Source of the DNA: a virus
Direction: 5' to 3' (one strand)
IMG/VR virus record: IMGVR_UViG_3300020438_003800
Span: 1-56,429 of that record
Length of the DNA: 56,429 nt
Shown: positions 15,894 through 23,557 of the stretch, piece by piece
Layout of the letters: every line of letters begins with the position of its first letter
Numbering within the stretch: position 1 is the first letter of the stretch
Translations under genes and position numbers: made by a program
The notes under the pieces: generated by a model
Database searches by the model: none
Told to the model about the DNA's origin: nothing
The model's input: only the letters and a program-made list of their open reading frames with translations

Positions 15894-18126
15894 CTAATAC
15901 TTTAACCTCAGTATCCACAACTAGCTTAATATTATCATCAGCTATATCAACTGTAACCAGTCCCCCGTTCTTTAGATCACCAAATAGCATTTGTCTAGAT
16001 AACGGACGTTTAATATCTTTATCTATTACACGCTGTAACGGCCGCGCTCCGTTCTTTGGATCAAAGCCCTTGTCAACTAAGTAATCTAAAGCTTCGTCAG
16101 TAATTTTAATATCAATATTTTTTTCCTTAACCATATCTTTAAGTTCTACAAGGAATTTACCAACAATTTTCATCATTACTTCTTTACCAAGTTTAGCAAA
16201 TGTAATAACACCATCTAATCTATTTCTAAATTCTGGTGCAAAGAATCTCTTAAGCTCTGTATCACCATAGCTTGTATTTTCTTCTGAACCAAATCCTATA
16301 GAATTTTTCTCAGCTTGTGCTGCACCAAGATTAGTTGTAAGTATTAGTGTACACTGTCGAGCATCAGCTTCTTTGCCGTCAGAGCCGGTAACTTTACCAT
16401 TATCCATTACTTGTAGCAAGATTTGAGAAACATCAGGATGTGCTTTTTCAATTTCATCAAGTAATAATACACAATTTGGATTTTCTTGTAGTTTAGTTAT
16501 AAGTTGTCCTGAGCTTTCTTCGTGTCCTACGTAGCCCGGAGGCGACCCAATTAGCTTTGATACACTGTGTTTTTCCATGTATTCACTCATATCAAATCTT
16601 ACAAGTTTAACTCCTAAGTTTTTGGCTAGTGCTTTTGCAGTTTCAGTTTTACCAGTTCCTGTTGGACCCATAAACACAAACGCACCAATTGGCTTATCAT
16701 CTGCTTTTAGTCCTGCTTGGCTAACAAGTATTTTATCAACAATACTTTCAATTGCTTCGTCTTGTCCGAATACAACTTTCTTTAAATTATTTTCTAGTTG
16801 GGCAAGATTTTCAGTTTCTTTTTCTGCTACTTGCTCTGCAGGCAAATTAATAATTTTAGCAAGTTCATATTGAATGTTAGATTCTTCAATAACAATATTT
16901 TTCGTTTGATTGTTAACTTTAAAGCGTGAACATGCAATATCAATAAGATCAATTGCTTTGTCTGGCAACTTTTTATCGCTTTGATACTTAACACTTAGGT
17001 CAATTGCTGCTTTAATTGCTTGATCAGTAATTGTAGCTGCATGGTATTCTTCGTAGTACTTTTTTATTCCTTTAAGAATATCTGAAGTAGTTTCTTTTGA
17101 AGGCTCGTCAATAGTAACACGCTGGAATCGACGCATTAATGCACGATCTTTTTCGAAGTATTTTCTATATTCTTCCCATGTTGTACTTGCAATTACTTTT
17201 AAATTGCCTTTTGTTAATGCAGGCTTTAACATATTTGCCATATCTGATGAACTATTACTTCCAGCGGCTCCGGCACCACTCATCATATGTGCTTCATCAA
17301 CAAACATAATTGTTTTGCCTTGCTTTTGTAGAGCATTGATTACCTGTTTAAATCTCTCTTCAAAGTCGCCTCTATACTTACTACCAGCAATCATACCAGC
17401 AATGTCTAAATTATATACTTTGTACTCTTTTAGAAACTCTGGTACATCGCCATTTACAATCTTAAAGGCTAATCCTTCAGCAATTGCAGTTTTACCTACA
17501 CCAGGGTCTCCAACCATAAGAACATTATTTTTATTACGACGGCCTAAGGCAAGAGCTAGACTTACAAGTTCTTCAGATCGACCAATAATAGGATCAACTT
17601 TGCCACGCTTAACTTCATTGTTAAGGTCTGTAGCAAAGGCACGTAATGCCTTTTTCTCTTCTCCACTAACAACTTCGTCATCTTCCATTAGATCATACTC
17701 GTCGTTAATAAATTCTGTAAAGCTTGCTTTATCCAATCCGCCTTTCTCTAAGTAATATGTGCATACTGACTTCTTTTCACTTAGTACACTTAACAAAAGA
17801 TCTGTCAATTCTATAGTAGATCTACCTGCAAATAATGTTTGCGTAAACGCCCTATTTAATACACGTTCTACTGTACTTGTCTTTTTTGGTTTAAATTTTA
17901 CATCAGGGATCTTTAGATCGCCTAATTCATTTTTTAAGTAATTTTCTATATTATGCTTAATATAATCAACTTTTGCACCATACGTAGCAAGTAATTTGCA
18001 AAAGTTTTCTTCACAGAAGATTGCATAAACTAGGTGTTCTAGTGTAACATATTCGTGCTGAAGCTTTTTTGCATCTTTAATTGCTTTATCAAAAATAAGT
18101 TGTAATTCTTTACTGGGCTCTACCAT
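15880..18126 (-). CDS. clpA: ClpA-type AAA+ unfoldase
   Basis: A 748-residue protein, near the 758 of E. coli ClpA. Residues 1-140 are a Clp N-domain. AAA domain 1 has Walker A GDPGVGKT (206-213) and DEAH (277-280). AAA domain 2 has GPTGTGKT (487-494), LLLDEIEKAHPD near 555-565 and the second-domain LTTNLGA. There is no ClpB-type middle coiled coil, so this is ClpA rather than a disaggregase. The ClpP-docking tripeptide IGF is present at 610-612, where E. coli ClpA has IGL at 617-619, so it may feed host ClpP. It overlaps dnaJ by 17 bp. Confidence 0.93.
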   Translation of the reverse strand: MVEPSKELQLIFDKAIKDAKKLQHEYVTLEHLVYAIFCEENFCKLLATYGAKVDYIKHNIENYLKNELGDLKIPDVKFKPKKTSTVERVLNRAFTQTLFAGRSTIELTDLLLSVLSEKKSVCTYYLEKGGLDKASFTEFINDEYDLMEDDEVVSGEEKKALRAFATDLNNEVKRGKVDPIIGRSEELVSLALALGRRNKNNVLMVGDPGVGKTAIAEGLAFKIVNGDVPEFLKEYKVYNLDIAGMIAGSKYRGDFEERFKQVINALQKQGKTIMFVDEAHMMSGAGAAGSNSSSDMANMLKPALTKGNLKVIASTTWEEYRKYFEKDRALMRRFQRVTIDEPSKETTSDILKGIKKYYEEYHAATITDQAIKAAIDLSVKYQSDKKLPDKAIDLIDIACSRFKVNNQTKNIVIEESNIQYELAKIINLPAEQVAEKETENLAQLENNLKKVVFGQDEAIESIVDKILVSQAGLKADDKPIGAFVFMGPTGTGKTETAKALAKNLGVKLVRFDMSEYMEKHSVSKLIGSPPGYVGHEESSGQLITKLQENPNCVLLLDEIEKAHPDVSQILLQVMDNGKVTGSDGKEADARQCTLILTTNLGAAQAEKNSIGFGSEENTSYGDTELKRFFAPEFRNRLDGVITFAKLGKEVMMKIVGKFLVELKDMVKEKNIDIKITDEALDYLVDKGFDPKNGARPLQRVIDKDIKRPLSRQMLFGDLKNGGLVTVDIADDNIKLVVDTEVKVLDEHL

Positions 18127-18988
18127 TGTCTACCTTCTTTTTTAGTTGCTCTAATAGTTGTACTACTTCCGGATCATTTGTATCTGGCATTACTGCTTCT
18201 ATGCCAATATAAATTAATCCACGTTTTCCGGTATTAAGGTCTGGTATTCCGTATCCTGGAATGCTAAACACTTGTCCCGGGCGAGTGCCTTTTGGTATTG
18301 TTAATTTTATTTGCCTGTTATCTAATGTTTCTACTATTATAACACATCCTAGCAATAAGTCAAACACATTTATTTGTTTTTTTGTAATTAAATTGTTATT
18401 TTCCCTATCCCAGCCTTTTGTTTTCCTACATCTAATATTAACATGTAGATCTCCTCTTGGATATCTTGGATGGCCATCATCGCCTAGCCCTTGATATCTA
18501 ATGGTATCATTATGTCTTGCGCCTGCGGGAATGTCTACATTTACTGTTTCTAATCTGCCTGTCTGGGTTCTATATTGTATTATTTTTGTAGTGCCTAAAA
18601 GAACCTCTTGTAATGTAATATCAGCTTTGACACGTATGTCTTGATTCCTAGGTGTTCTAGGTTGTTGTTGTCTGTTTCCAAATAGATCTTCAAACGGTGA
18701 GCCTGCAAATGGATTACCTCCGCCATATTGCGTATTTGCTTGTCGCATTGCCTCTTCAAAGCCGCCTTGTTTAAAGTTAAAACCACCTTGCCCAGCAGTT
18801 TGTTGATGATCGTACAGACCTCGCTTTTGCGGATCTTTTAGTGTACTGTATGCTTCGTTGATTTGTTTGAATTTGGCTTCGTCACCGCCTCGGTCGGGGT
18901 GATGTTTCATACTTGCTTTCTTGTATGCAGCTTTAAGTTCTTTATCAGAAGCGTTTTTAGCAACGCCAAGAGTAGAATAGTGGTCCAT
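18110..18988 (-). CDS. dnaJ: DnaJ/CbpA-like Hsp40 co-chaperone
   Basis: A 292-residue protein from ATG 18988. The J domain spans residues 1-65 with HPD at 30-32. A Gly/Phe-rich linker follows (GQGGFNFKQGGFEE region), then the two beta C-terminal domains, with no CxxCxGxG zinc finger, so it is the CbpA or type II form. It would stimulate host DnaK. The ATG was chosen because the J domain starts there; a GTG at 19012 would add eight residues. The ATG lies in the 3' arm of a perfect 13-bp inverted repeat and no clear ribosome-binding site is visible. It overlaps clpA, forming a chaperone operon. Confidence 0.9.
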   Translation of the reverse strand: MDHYSTLGVAKNASDKELKAAYKKASMKHHPDRGGDEAKFKQINEAYSTLKDPQKRGLYDHQQTAGQGGFNFKQGGFEEAMRQANTQYGGGNPFAGSPFEDLFGNRQQQPRTPRNQDIRVKADITLQEVLLGTTKIIQYRTQTGRLETVNVDIPAGARHNDTIRYQGLGDDGHPRYPRGDLHVNIRCRKTKGWDRENNNLITKKQINVFDLLLGCVIIVETLDNRQIKLTIPKGTRPGQVFSIPGYGIPDLNTGKRGLIYIGIEAVMPDTNDPEVVQLLEQLKKKVDNGRAQ

Positions 18989-19014
18989 ACAACTACTTAT
19001 CGTATGGACCACTA
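18978..19014 (-). promoter_or_regulatory. Perfect 13-bp inverted repeat hiding the dnaJ start codon
   Basis: The arms are 18978-18990 and 19002-19014, fully complementary, with an 11-base loop. On the minus transcript the 3' arm contains the dnaJ ATG (18986-18988). The hairpin is not followed by a U-run, so an intrinsic terminator is unlikely. It could block initiation until melted or bound, in the manner of an RNA thermometer. The structure is certain; the function is inferred. Confidence 0.7.
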
Positions 19015-19031
19015 GTTAATAACAGTAGTGA

Positions 19032-19448
19032 TTATTTAGATTTTCCACTATATGCTTGTGCGCCAAAGAACGCCATAACAATTGCTGCAACTGAAACAAA
19101 ATATGTTGCTGCCATCGATCCTAATACAGTTGCCGCTTGATCTAAATTTAGCAATACTGCAATAACAACTGCAAATGGATATAGCAACATACCTATTAGT
19201 GCAAACCAAGCCATTTTACGTTGTGCATCACGCATAGCATCTTGGTCTTCTAGTTCTTTGCGTTTAAACTCTAAGTGCATCTCCATTTCTCTTTTGCTGA
19301 TATGCCCATCTCCGTTCATGTCAGCATCATCTGGCAATGCCCCGCGTTCTACAGTAAGTCCACTGTAGCTTACGCCTCCGACTGTTTCTGTTGCTGGTGC
19401 TGCCGCAACGGGTTCGGCTACTTCACTTTCAACTTTTTTTCTTGGCAT
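19032..19448 (-). CDS. Membrane protein with an EF-hand calcium loop
   Basis: A 138-residue protein. Residues 43-54 form a canonical 12-residue EF-hand loop, DMNGDGHISKRE, with Asp1, Asn3, Asp5, Gly6, Ile8 and Glu12 all in place. A charged helix follows, then two hydrophobic segments near residues 81-101 and 108-131. The N-terminus is Ala/Pro/Glu-rich and disordered-looking. It overlaps the MscS-like gene by 20 bp. A single EF-hand usually works as a dimer. Calcium-sensing or calcium-stabilised membrane function is inferred. Confidence 0.7.
   Translation of the reverse strand: MPRKKVESEVAEPVAAAPATETVGGVSYSGLTVERGALPDDADMNGDGHISKREMEMHLEFKRKELEDQDAMRDAQRKMAWFALIGMLLYPFAVVIAVLLNLDQAATVLGSMAATYFVSVAAIVMAFFGAQAYSGKSK
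19033..19040 (-). promoter_or_regulatory. Late-type promoter box before dnaJ
   Basis: TCTAAATA on the minus strand overlaps the stop codon of the EF-hand gene, 45 bp before the dnaJ ATG. A transcript from here would contain the whole start-codon hairpin. Confidence 0.35.
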
Positions 19449-19863
19449 TTAAATTCCCTCCGGTTAGTTCGTCAATTTTTTGCCCATTTTCGTGTATACG
19501 CTGTGTGTTTTGCACAGGTGTAGCATCAAATATTACCTTTTCAAGTTTCAACGAAGATATTCTTTCATTAGGTATGTATCTCCAGCAATAGTCACCTTCA
19601 AACTCACCGTTTGATTTATGTATACCAAACACTGTTGTAGTATTTCCTATCTTAACAATAAGAGCTCTTTCACCGTCTAGTATAACTTTATCACCTTCCT
19701 TGAAATCAGGATTCATTTTGAATGCCATCCCTTTTGCAACTTTAGTTGCGTAATCTTTAAACATTAGTGTAATTACTAATGCAAGTAATGCGCCTACAAA
19801 CGGCATGGCTAATTCAGCTAGTTCTAGTCCAACACCACCAGCACTCATTATTTCGCTTTCCAT
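19429..19863 (-). CDS. Membrane protein with MscS-like beta domain
   Basis: A 144-residue protein. One hydrophobic helix near residues 15-35 is followed by FKEGDKVILDGERALIVKIG near 54-73 and NTTTVFG, the pattern of the small beta domain of MscS mechanosensitive channels, which normally follows the pore helix. The pore helix itself is minimal and the MscS C-terminal domain is absent. The gene starts in a TAATG junction with its upstream neighbour. It may form an oligomeric membrane ring, or borrow host MscS-like partners. Confidence 0.6.
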   Translation of the reverse strand: MESEIMSAGGVGLELAELAMPFVGALLALVITLMFKDYATKVAKGMAFKMNPDFKEGDKVILDGERALIVKIGNTTTVFGIHKSNGEFEGDYCWRYIPNERISSLKLEKVIFDATPVQNTQRIHENGQKIDELTGGNLNAKKKS

Positions 19864-20138
19864 TACTTGTTCTCCAATTCTTTAATACGAGCTTCTAACT
19901 CGTCTATTTTCTTTGTTACATATGGATACTTTTTGCGCCATGCATCTAACGGCTGTTCAAACCAAGTTAGGCCCCATCGCTCAACTAACCAATCTAGTAA
20001 CATATCAAACTTTGCATAACACCAAAGCCCTGCTCGAGTATTTTTAAAATATGCAAGGAAAGCCGCGCCGAGCAATGCGCCTATTATACTGGTGTATATC
20101 CACAGCGTATCGCCGAGAAGTTTATCTATAAAATCCAT
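19863..20138 (-). CDS. Single-span membrane protein with coiled-coil tail
   Basis: A 91-residue protein with one hydrophobic helix near residues 12-31, an aromatic-rich amphipathic middle (WLVERWGLTWFEQPLDAW) and a C-terminal coiled-coil-like helix ending DELEARIKELENK. It is first in a three-gene membrane module and is preceded by a perfect TATAAATA late promoter. A holin-like role is possible in principle, but size and the lysis cassette 1.5 kb away do not settle it. Confidence 0.6.
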   Translation of the reverse strand: MDFIDKLLGDTLWIYTSIIGALLGAAFLAYFKNTRAGLWCYAKFDMLLDWLVERWGLTWFEQPLDAWRKKYPYVTKKIDELEARIKELENK

Positions 20139-20156
20139 CGCGGTTCCTTCTACTAG

Positions 20157-20164
20157 TATTTATA
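20157..20164 (-). promoter_or_regulatory. Perfect T4 late promoter box
   Basis: TATAAATA on the minus strand, 18 bp before ATG 20138, matches the T4 late consensus at all eight bases. It would drive the membrane trio and possibly dnaJ and clpA. Confidence 0.7.
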
Positions 20165-20174
20165 CTAATATTTT

Positions 20175-21695
20175 CTATTTTTGGAGGGTATAGTCACCAA
20201 TTACTATACTGTCTATTGCTGTTTTGTGGAATATATCCCAGCAATTAGACTTATATCCTGCAATTGGTTTTGTGTTTACATTTAAACTTGTGTTTAGTAA
20301 CATAGGAATGCCTGTAAGCTTCCTAAATTCTTCTATTAATTCAGCATATAGAGGGTTTTCGTTCCCTACAGTCTGTATACGACATGTATTATCCACATGA
20401 GTAATAGGAGCAAATGCCTTTGGATCTCTAACTTTTTGCACATATAGCATATATGGACTAGGTTCGTTCCACTCAAAATAATCATTTACATGATCTAACA
20501 ACACAGATGCACCAAATGGTCTGTATGGCTCTCTAAACTTTACTTTACTGTTTATAATGTCTTTGCCATTTTCTACATTTGGATTCATCAGCACCGATCT
20601 ATTACCTAGTGCCCGCGGTCCTATTTCCCCGTGTCCTTGATACCATCCTACTATGTCTCCTTTTGCAAGACGTTCGGCAGTTTGTTTAATGGTTTTTGTT
20701 GATGCAACTGAACCAGGATGTTGGTCATCTTGCCAAAAAGGAAATCCTGAAGTATCAAAGGAGTCAGCATCATGTATTTGTCGCAAAACTTCTATACAAC
20801 CTAAACTTAACCCGCCATCATAGTTGTGAGGTGGTATATGTAAGTTAGGTATTACCTTTTTAATCTTAGTATTAATACAGGTATTTTGCGCAATTCCGCC
20901 TGTGTATGTAACTACTTCATTTGGATTACAATGCTCTAAAAAATAATTAGGATATATTTTTTCTAAATGGTCATGTACTGTGCGTAACCAGTTTACCCAT
21001 TCACATTCTACTAAGTTTTTACTACCTTTATATGCATACCATTTTTGTATATTTAAAAGTTCAGCAATATCGTACATTCCGAAGTGTGAAATTTGTTTAT
21101 AAAAATCTAAATCAAAATTTCCATATGACTTTAGTCCCATTAATTTACCAGCATGATCTAAATGATAGCCATTCATGCCAACATGCTCGCCGATTGTGCC
21201 AAAATACCTACCTATACTCTCTGCTTCGGATAATTTAGCATAGTGTGTTTGTTTTTTATTCTTATATATTGTATGCGATCGTTCATCGTCGCCAAAGCCG
21301 TCAAATACAAAGTCTGTAGTAGATTCTATACCCATGGGCCAGCAACTCATTACATGTGCATAATGATGGTCTATTCTATAAATTGGACACTTTATTTGTT
21401 CCCAGTGAGGGTATTGATGATTTAGTATTTCATATGGAGCATCGTAATCATTTACTTGAATACACTCATAGTTTTTATCATCTATAACTAAACCTATAGC
21501 ATCAATATCGCTAACATTTATATTCCATTCTTCTAACACAAATAACCATTCCCACAAGTTACTGTAGTAGTGGTGTTTTATTTGTGTATTACGTTCAGTT
21601 TTTCTGTATTTTACTTTTGAACCGATTGACAGTGCTATATTTGTGTCGTGTTCACACAGTCTTAGGCCCAGGAATACTGGTTGATTTTTTATCAT
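20175..21695 (-). CDS. Carbamoyltransferase, NodU/TobZ family
   Basis: A 506-residue protein. The N-terminal Kae1-like domain has HHYAHVMS near residue 113 (metal-binding His pair), FDGFGDDE and a TGGIAQN motif near 268. The C-terminal domain has GWYQGHGEIGPRALGNRS near 350-367, KFREPYRPFGASVL and LLNTSLNVN, all strongly conserved in NodU and TobZ, which move carbamoyl from carbamoyl-phosphate through carbamoyl-AMP onto a hydroxyl. The phage target could be a sugar or a modified nucleotide. It overlaps the o-spanin gene as ATGA. Confidence 0.88.
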   Translation of the reverse strand: MIKNQPVFLGLRLCEHDTNIALSIGSKVKYRKTERNTQIKHHYYSNLWEWLFVLEEWNINVSDIDAIGLVIDDKNYECIQVNDYDAPYEILNHQYPHWEQIKCPIYRIDHHYAHVMSCWPMGIESTTDFVFDGFGDDERSHTIYKNKKQTHYAKLSEAESIGRYFGTIGEHVGMNGYHLDHAGKLMGLKSYGNFDLDFYKQISHFGMYDIAELLNIQKWYAYKGSKNLVECEWVNWLRTVHDHLEKIYPNYFLEHCNPNEVVTYTGGIAQNTCINTKIKKVIPNLHIPPHNYDGGLSLGCIEVLRQIHDADSFDTSGFPFWQDDQHPGSVASTKTIKQTAERLAKGDIVGWYQGHGEIGPRALGNRSVLMNPNVENGKDIINSKVKFREPYRPFGASVLLDHVNDYFEWNEPSPYMLYVQKVRDPKAFAPITHVDNTCRIQTVGNENPLYAELIEEFRKLTGIPMLLNTSLNVNTKPIAGYKSNCWDIFHKTAIDSIVIGDYTLQK

Positions 21696-22168
21696 TTAAA
21701 TGGATTTATTTTATCTACTAGTGATTCTTCTAAAGCTTCAGCATTTGCAGCATCAGCGGCTTCTTCTTGTTGGCGTTGTGTTTCTGCTGTATCTAGTGCT
21801 TGGTTTGCAGCTTTATAATAGTTTTCATATGCAGCAATTATAGATTGTTGTTGTTGAACAAGAGCACGTATGTCACTAAAATTCATTCCTAATGCTTCGT
21901 AACCGTTTGCGTTAAGTGCAAATATTGCTAAAGGCTTGCCGCCCTTAGTCCATTTAGCAACTTCTTCTTCCATGTTTTCTTCAGTGATTATTACCCATTC
22001 AATTTTTCGCATGGATACAGTATCAACATTAGGTAACACAAGTTCTGGTTTTGCAATCGGCTTAGTTGTTACTTCAATTCGCTGGGGTACTGATGAGCAA
22101 GCCCCTAGACTTAAAATCATCATAAAGCCAAGGACACTCGTTATTAAAACTTTTAGCTGTCTCTGCAT
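21692..22168 (-). CDS. Outer-membrane spanin lipoprotein (Rz1-like)
   Basis: A 158-residue predicted lipoprotein. It has a basic N-terminus, a hydrophobic core and the lipobox LGAC with the acylated Cys at 24. The mature part is rich in Gln, Ala and Glu and ends KINPFK. It follows an i-spanin candidate and overlaps it out of frame by 95 bp, the classic Rz/Rz1 arrangement. It should bridge to the i-spanin and help fuse the two membranes at lysis. It is longer than lambda Rz1 (60). GAGAGAG is the ribosome-binding site. Confidence 0.72.
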   Translation of the reverse strand: MQRQLKVLITSVLGFMMILSLGACSSVPQRIEVTTKPIAKPELVLPNVDTVSMRKIEWVIITEENMEEEVAKWTKGGKPLAIFALNANGYEALGMNFSDIRALVQQQQSIIAAYENYYKAANQALDTAETQRQQEEAADAANAEALEESLVDKINPFK

Positions 22169-22556
22169 TTTTCTCTCTCTCCGTTAGGGGTGAACCTGAT
22201 AGTAATTCAAAACATCTGCCTGCATTTTTAGAACCGCCGTTAATTAATCTTTGTACTGATCTTGGCCTCGCAGCCGCGGTTAATTCTAAGTCATGTTCTT
22301 GTAATTTTGATGCAAGCTCGTTATTCTGTTGTCTAATAGCATTAAATTGGTCGTTTGTTTCTCTTAATGCTTTGTTTGCAGCTTCTATGTCAGCTGTTAT
22401 TGCTTGTATAGTTGCTTCATTTGTTGCAACTGCCAGGTTTAGTTTTGCATTGTTTTCAGTTAATACAGCAATAGTTTTTTGTGTGTCAGTATAGTACCAA
22501 TATCCTATACCACCCATGGTCATCATAACAATTAAAAGCATTCCTGACAGTTTCAT
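22074..22556 (-). CDS. Inner-membrane spanin (Rz-like)
   Basis: A 160-residue protein with one N-terminal membrane helix (residues 4-22), then a long coiled coil (about 28-93, LTENNAKLNLAVATNEATIQ and on) and a globular end with two Cys (CFELLSG, NNECPWL). This is the i-spanin plan: type II signal anchor and periplasmic rod. It lies immediately downstream of the endolysin, whose last codons hold its GGAG ribosome-binding site, and overlaps the lipoprotein gene. Confidence 0.75.
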   Translation of the reverse strand: MKLSGMLLIVMMTMGGIGYWYYTDTQKTIAVLTENNAKLNLAVATNEATIQAITADIEAANKALRETNDQFNAIRQQNNELASKLQEHDLELTAAARPRSVQRLINGGSKNAGRCFELLSGSPLTEREKNAETAKSFNNECPWLYDDFKSRGLLISTPAN

Positions 22557-22560
22557 AAAT

Positions 22561-23409
22561 TTAGTCTCCGAACATTAATTTAAGGCTGGACGGGCCCATT
22601 ATTCCATCTGCTGTTAGTCCATTGGCTTCTTGCCAAACCTTTACATGTGCTTCTGTACCTCTACCGAAAATACCGTCTGCACCAATTTCTAATTCTTCTT
22701 GTACTGCACGTACTGTAGGTCCTTTAGACCCAACTCGCACAGTTTCGTATGCAATTTCACCTGGTTCCCAGTCTCCGCCTAATACTTCCATAGCATGTTT
22801 ATAATGCTTTTCGCGGTCTTCTAAGCCAATGTAGCCACCGTTAATACGCTTTGTAGCACCTTTAATGTCTAGTGCGTCACAATATTTATTCAAATTATTA
22901 GTGTCCCAGTACCAACATGCTGAATCTAATGCACCTTTTTTTGTACGCACATAGTCTACTGCTTCTTCTGGGGACATGTCGACTTCTTCGCCGAATTTTG
23001 TATAATTGTATCTGCCTGTAAGTTGCAGAATGCCGCCGCCCCTAAATCTCCAACCATCACCACTGTCGGTATCGCCGTTGTCCATTCTGCTTGCGTAAAT
23101 AACGTTCGCAATTTTACGAGGCTGTCTGTGATACGCATTTGCATCTCTCCCTGCTCTTTCAAAGTATTTAGGAAAGATACTATTAAGTGCTTTTGCACTG
23201 TAATTTAAATTTTCTGATAATACTTTAAAGTTATTAGATTCGTGTCCACATTGGGCAATAAACATTGCTACTCTTTCTGCCGAGTCTACTTCCCATAGCG
23301 GTAATATTTCGCACATTGCGTCATACCAATCTTCAGCTTCTTCGTTACCACGAAGCAATTCAATTACCATTTCTTCAGTGAATTGAAATCCAAAATCTTC
23401 AGCTGCCAT
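22561..23409 (-). CDS. Endolysin: GH19-type lysozyme with peptidoglycan-binding domain
   Basis: A 282-residue protein. The GH19 chitinase-like catalytic domain covers about residues 1-210: CGHESNNF carries the probable general acid Glu57, SENLNYSA the second Glu66, and RFRGGGILQLTGRYNY the substrate-cleft motif. A PG_binding_1 repeat spans about 224-281 (GSKGPTVRAVQEELEIGADG, then TADGIMGPSS). It cleaves the glycan backbone of peptidoglycan. No signal peptide is seen, so a holin is needed; none is clear here. It heads the lysis cassette. Confidence 0.88.
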   Translation of the reverse strand: MAAEDFGFQFTEEMVIELLRGNEEAEDWYDAMCEILPLWEVDSAERVAMFIAQCGHESNNFKVLSENLNYSAKALNSIFPKYFERAGRDANAYHRQPRKIANVIYASRMDNGDTDSGDGWRFRGGGILQLTGRYNYTKFGEEVDMSPEEAVDYVRTKKGALDSACWYWDTNNLNKYCDALDIKGATKRINGGYIGLEDREKHYKHAMEVLGGDWEPGEIAYETVRVGSKGPTVRAVQEELEIGADGIFGRGTEAHVKVWQEANGLTADGIMGPSSLKLMFGD

Positions 23410-23557
23410 TTTTCTGATCCTTTTCCTTACTGCATAATTCGCAATGACAGGCTTTACAAACTGTCACACTATATATACCAAATTCGTGTGCATTTACGGA
23501 GCAGTCTTGAGTTTTATTACAGTGTGAAGGGTTCCCGCAATTAATACATTGCGTCAT
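23399..23557 (-). CDS. 52-residue Cys-rich zinc-ribbon-like protein
   Basis: A short gene with strong junction support: ATG 23557 overlaps the upstream stop as ATGA, and its TGA lies 11 bp inside the endolysin gene. It has eight cysteines (4, 7, 13, 19, 34, 37, 39, 42): CINC at the start and CKACHCELC near the end. This looks like one or two zinc sites. It fills what would otherwise be an empty 145-bp gap. Role unknown. Confidence 0.65.
   Translation of the reverse strand: MTQCINCGNPSHCNKTQDCSVNAHEFGIYSVTVCKACHCELCSKEKDQKNGS

Noticed and set aside
18978-19014. dnaJ hairpin as an intrinsic terminator
   Set aside because: No U-run follows the 3' arm on the minus transcript, and the arm itself contains the start codon.
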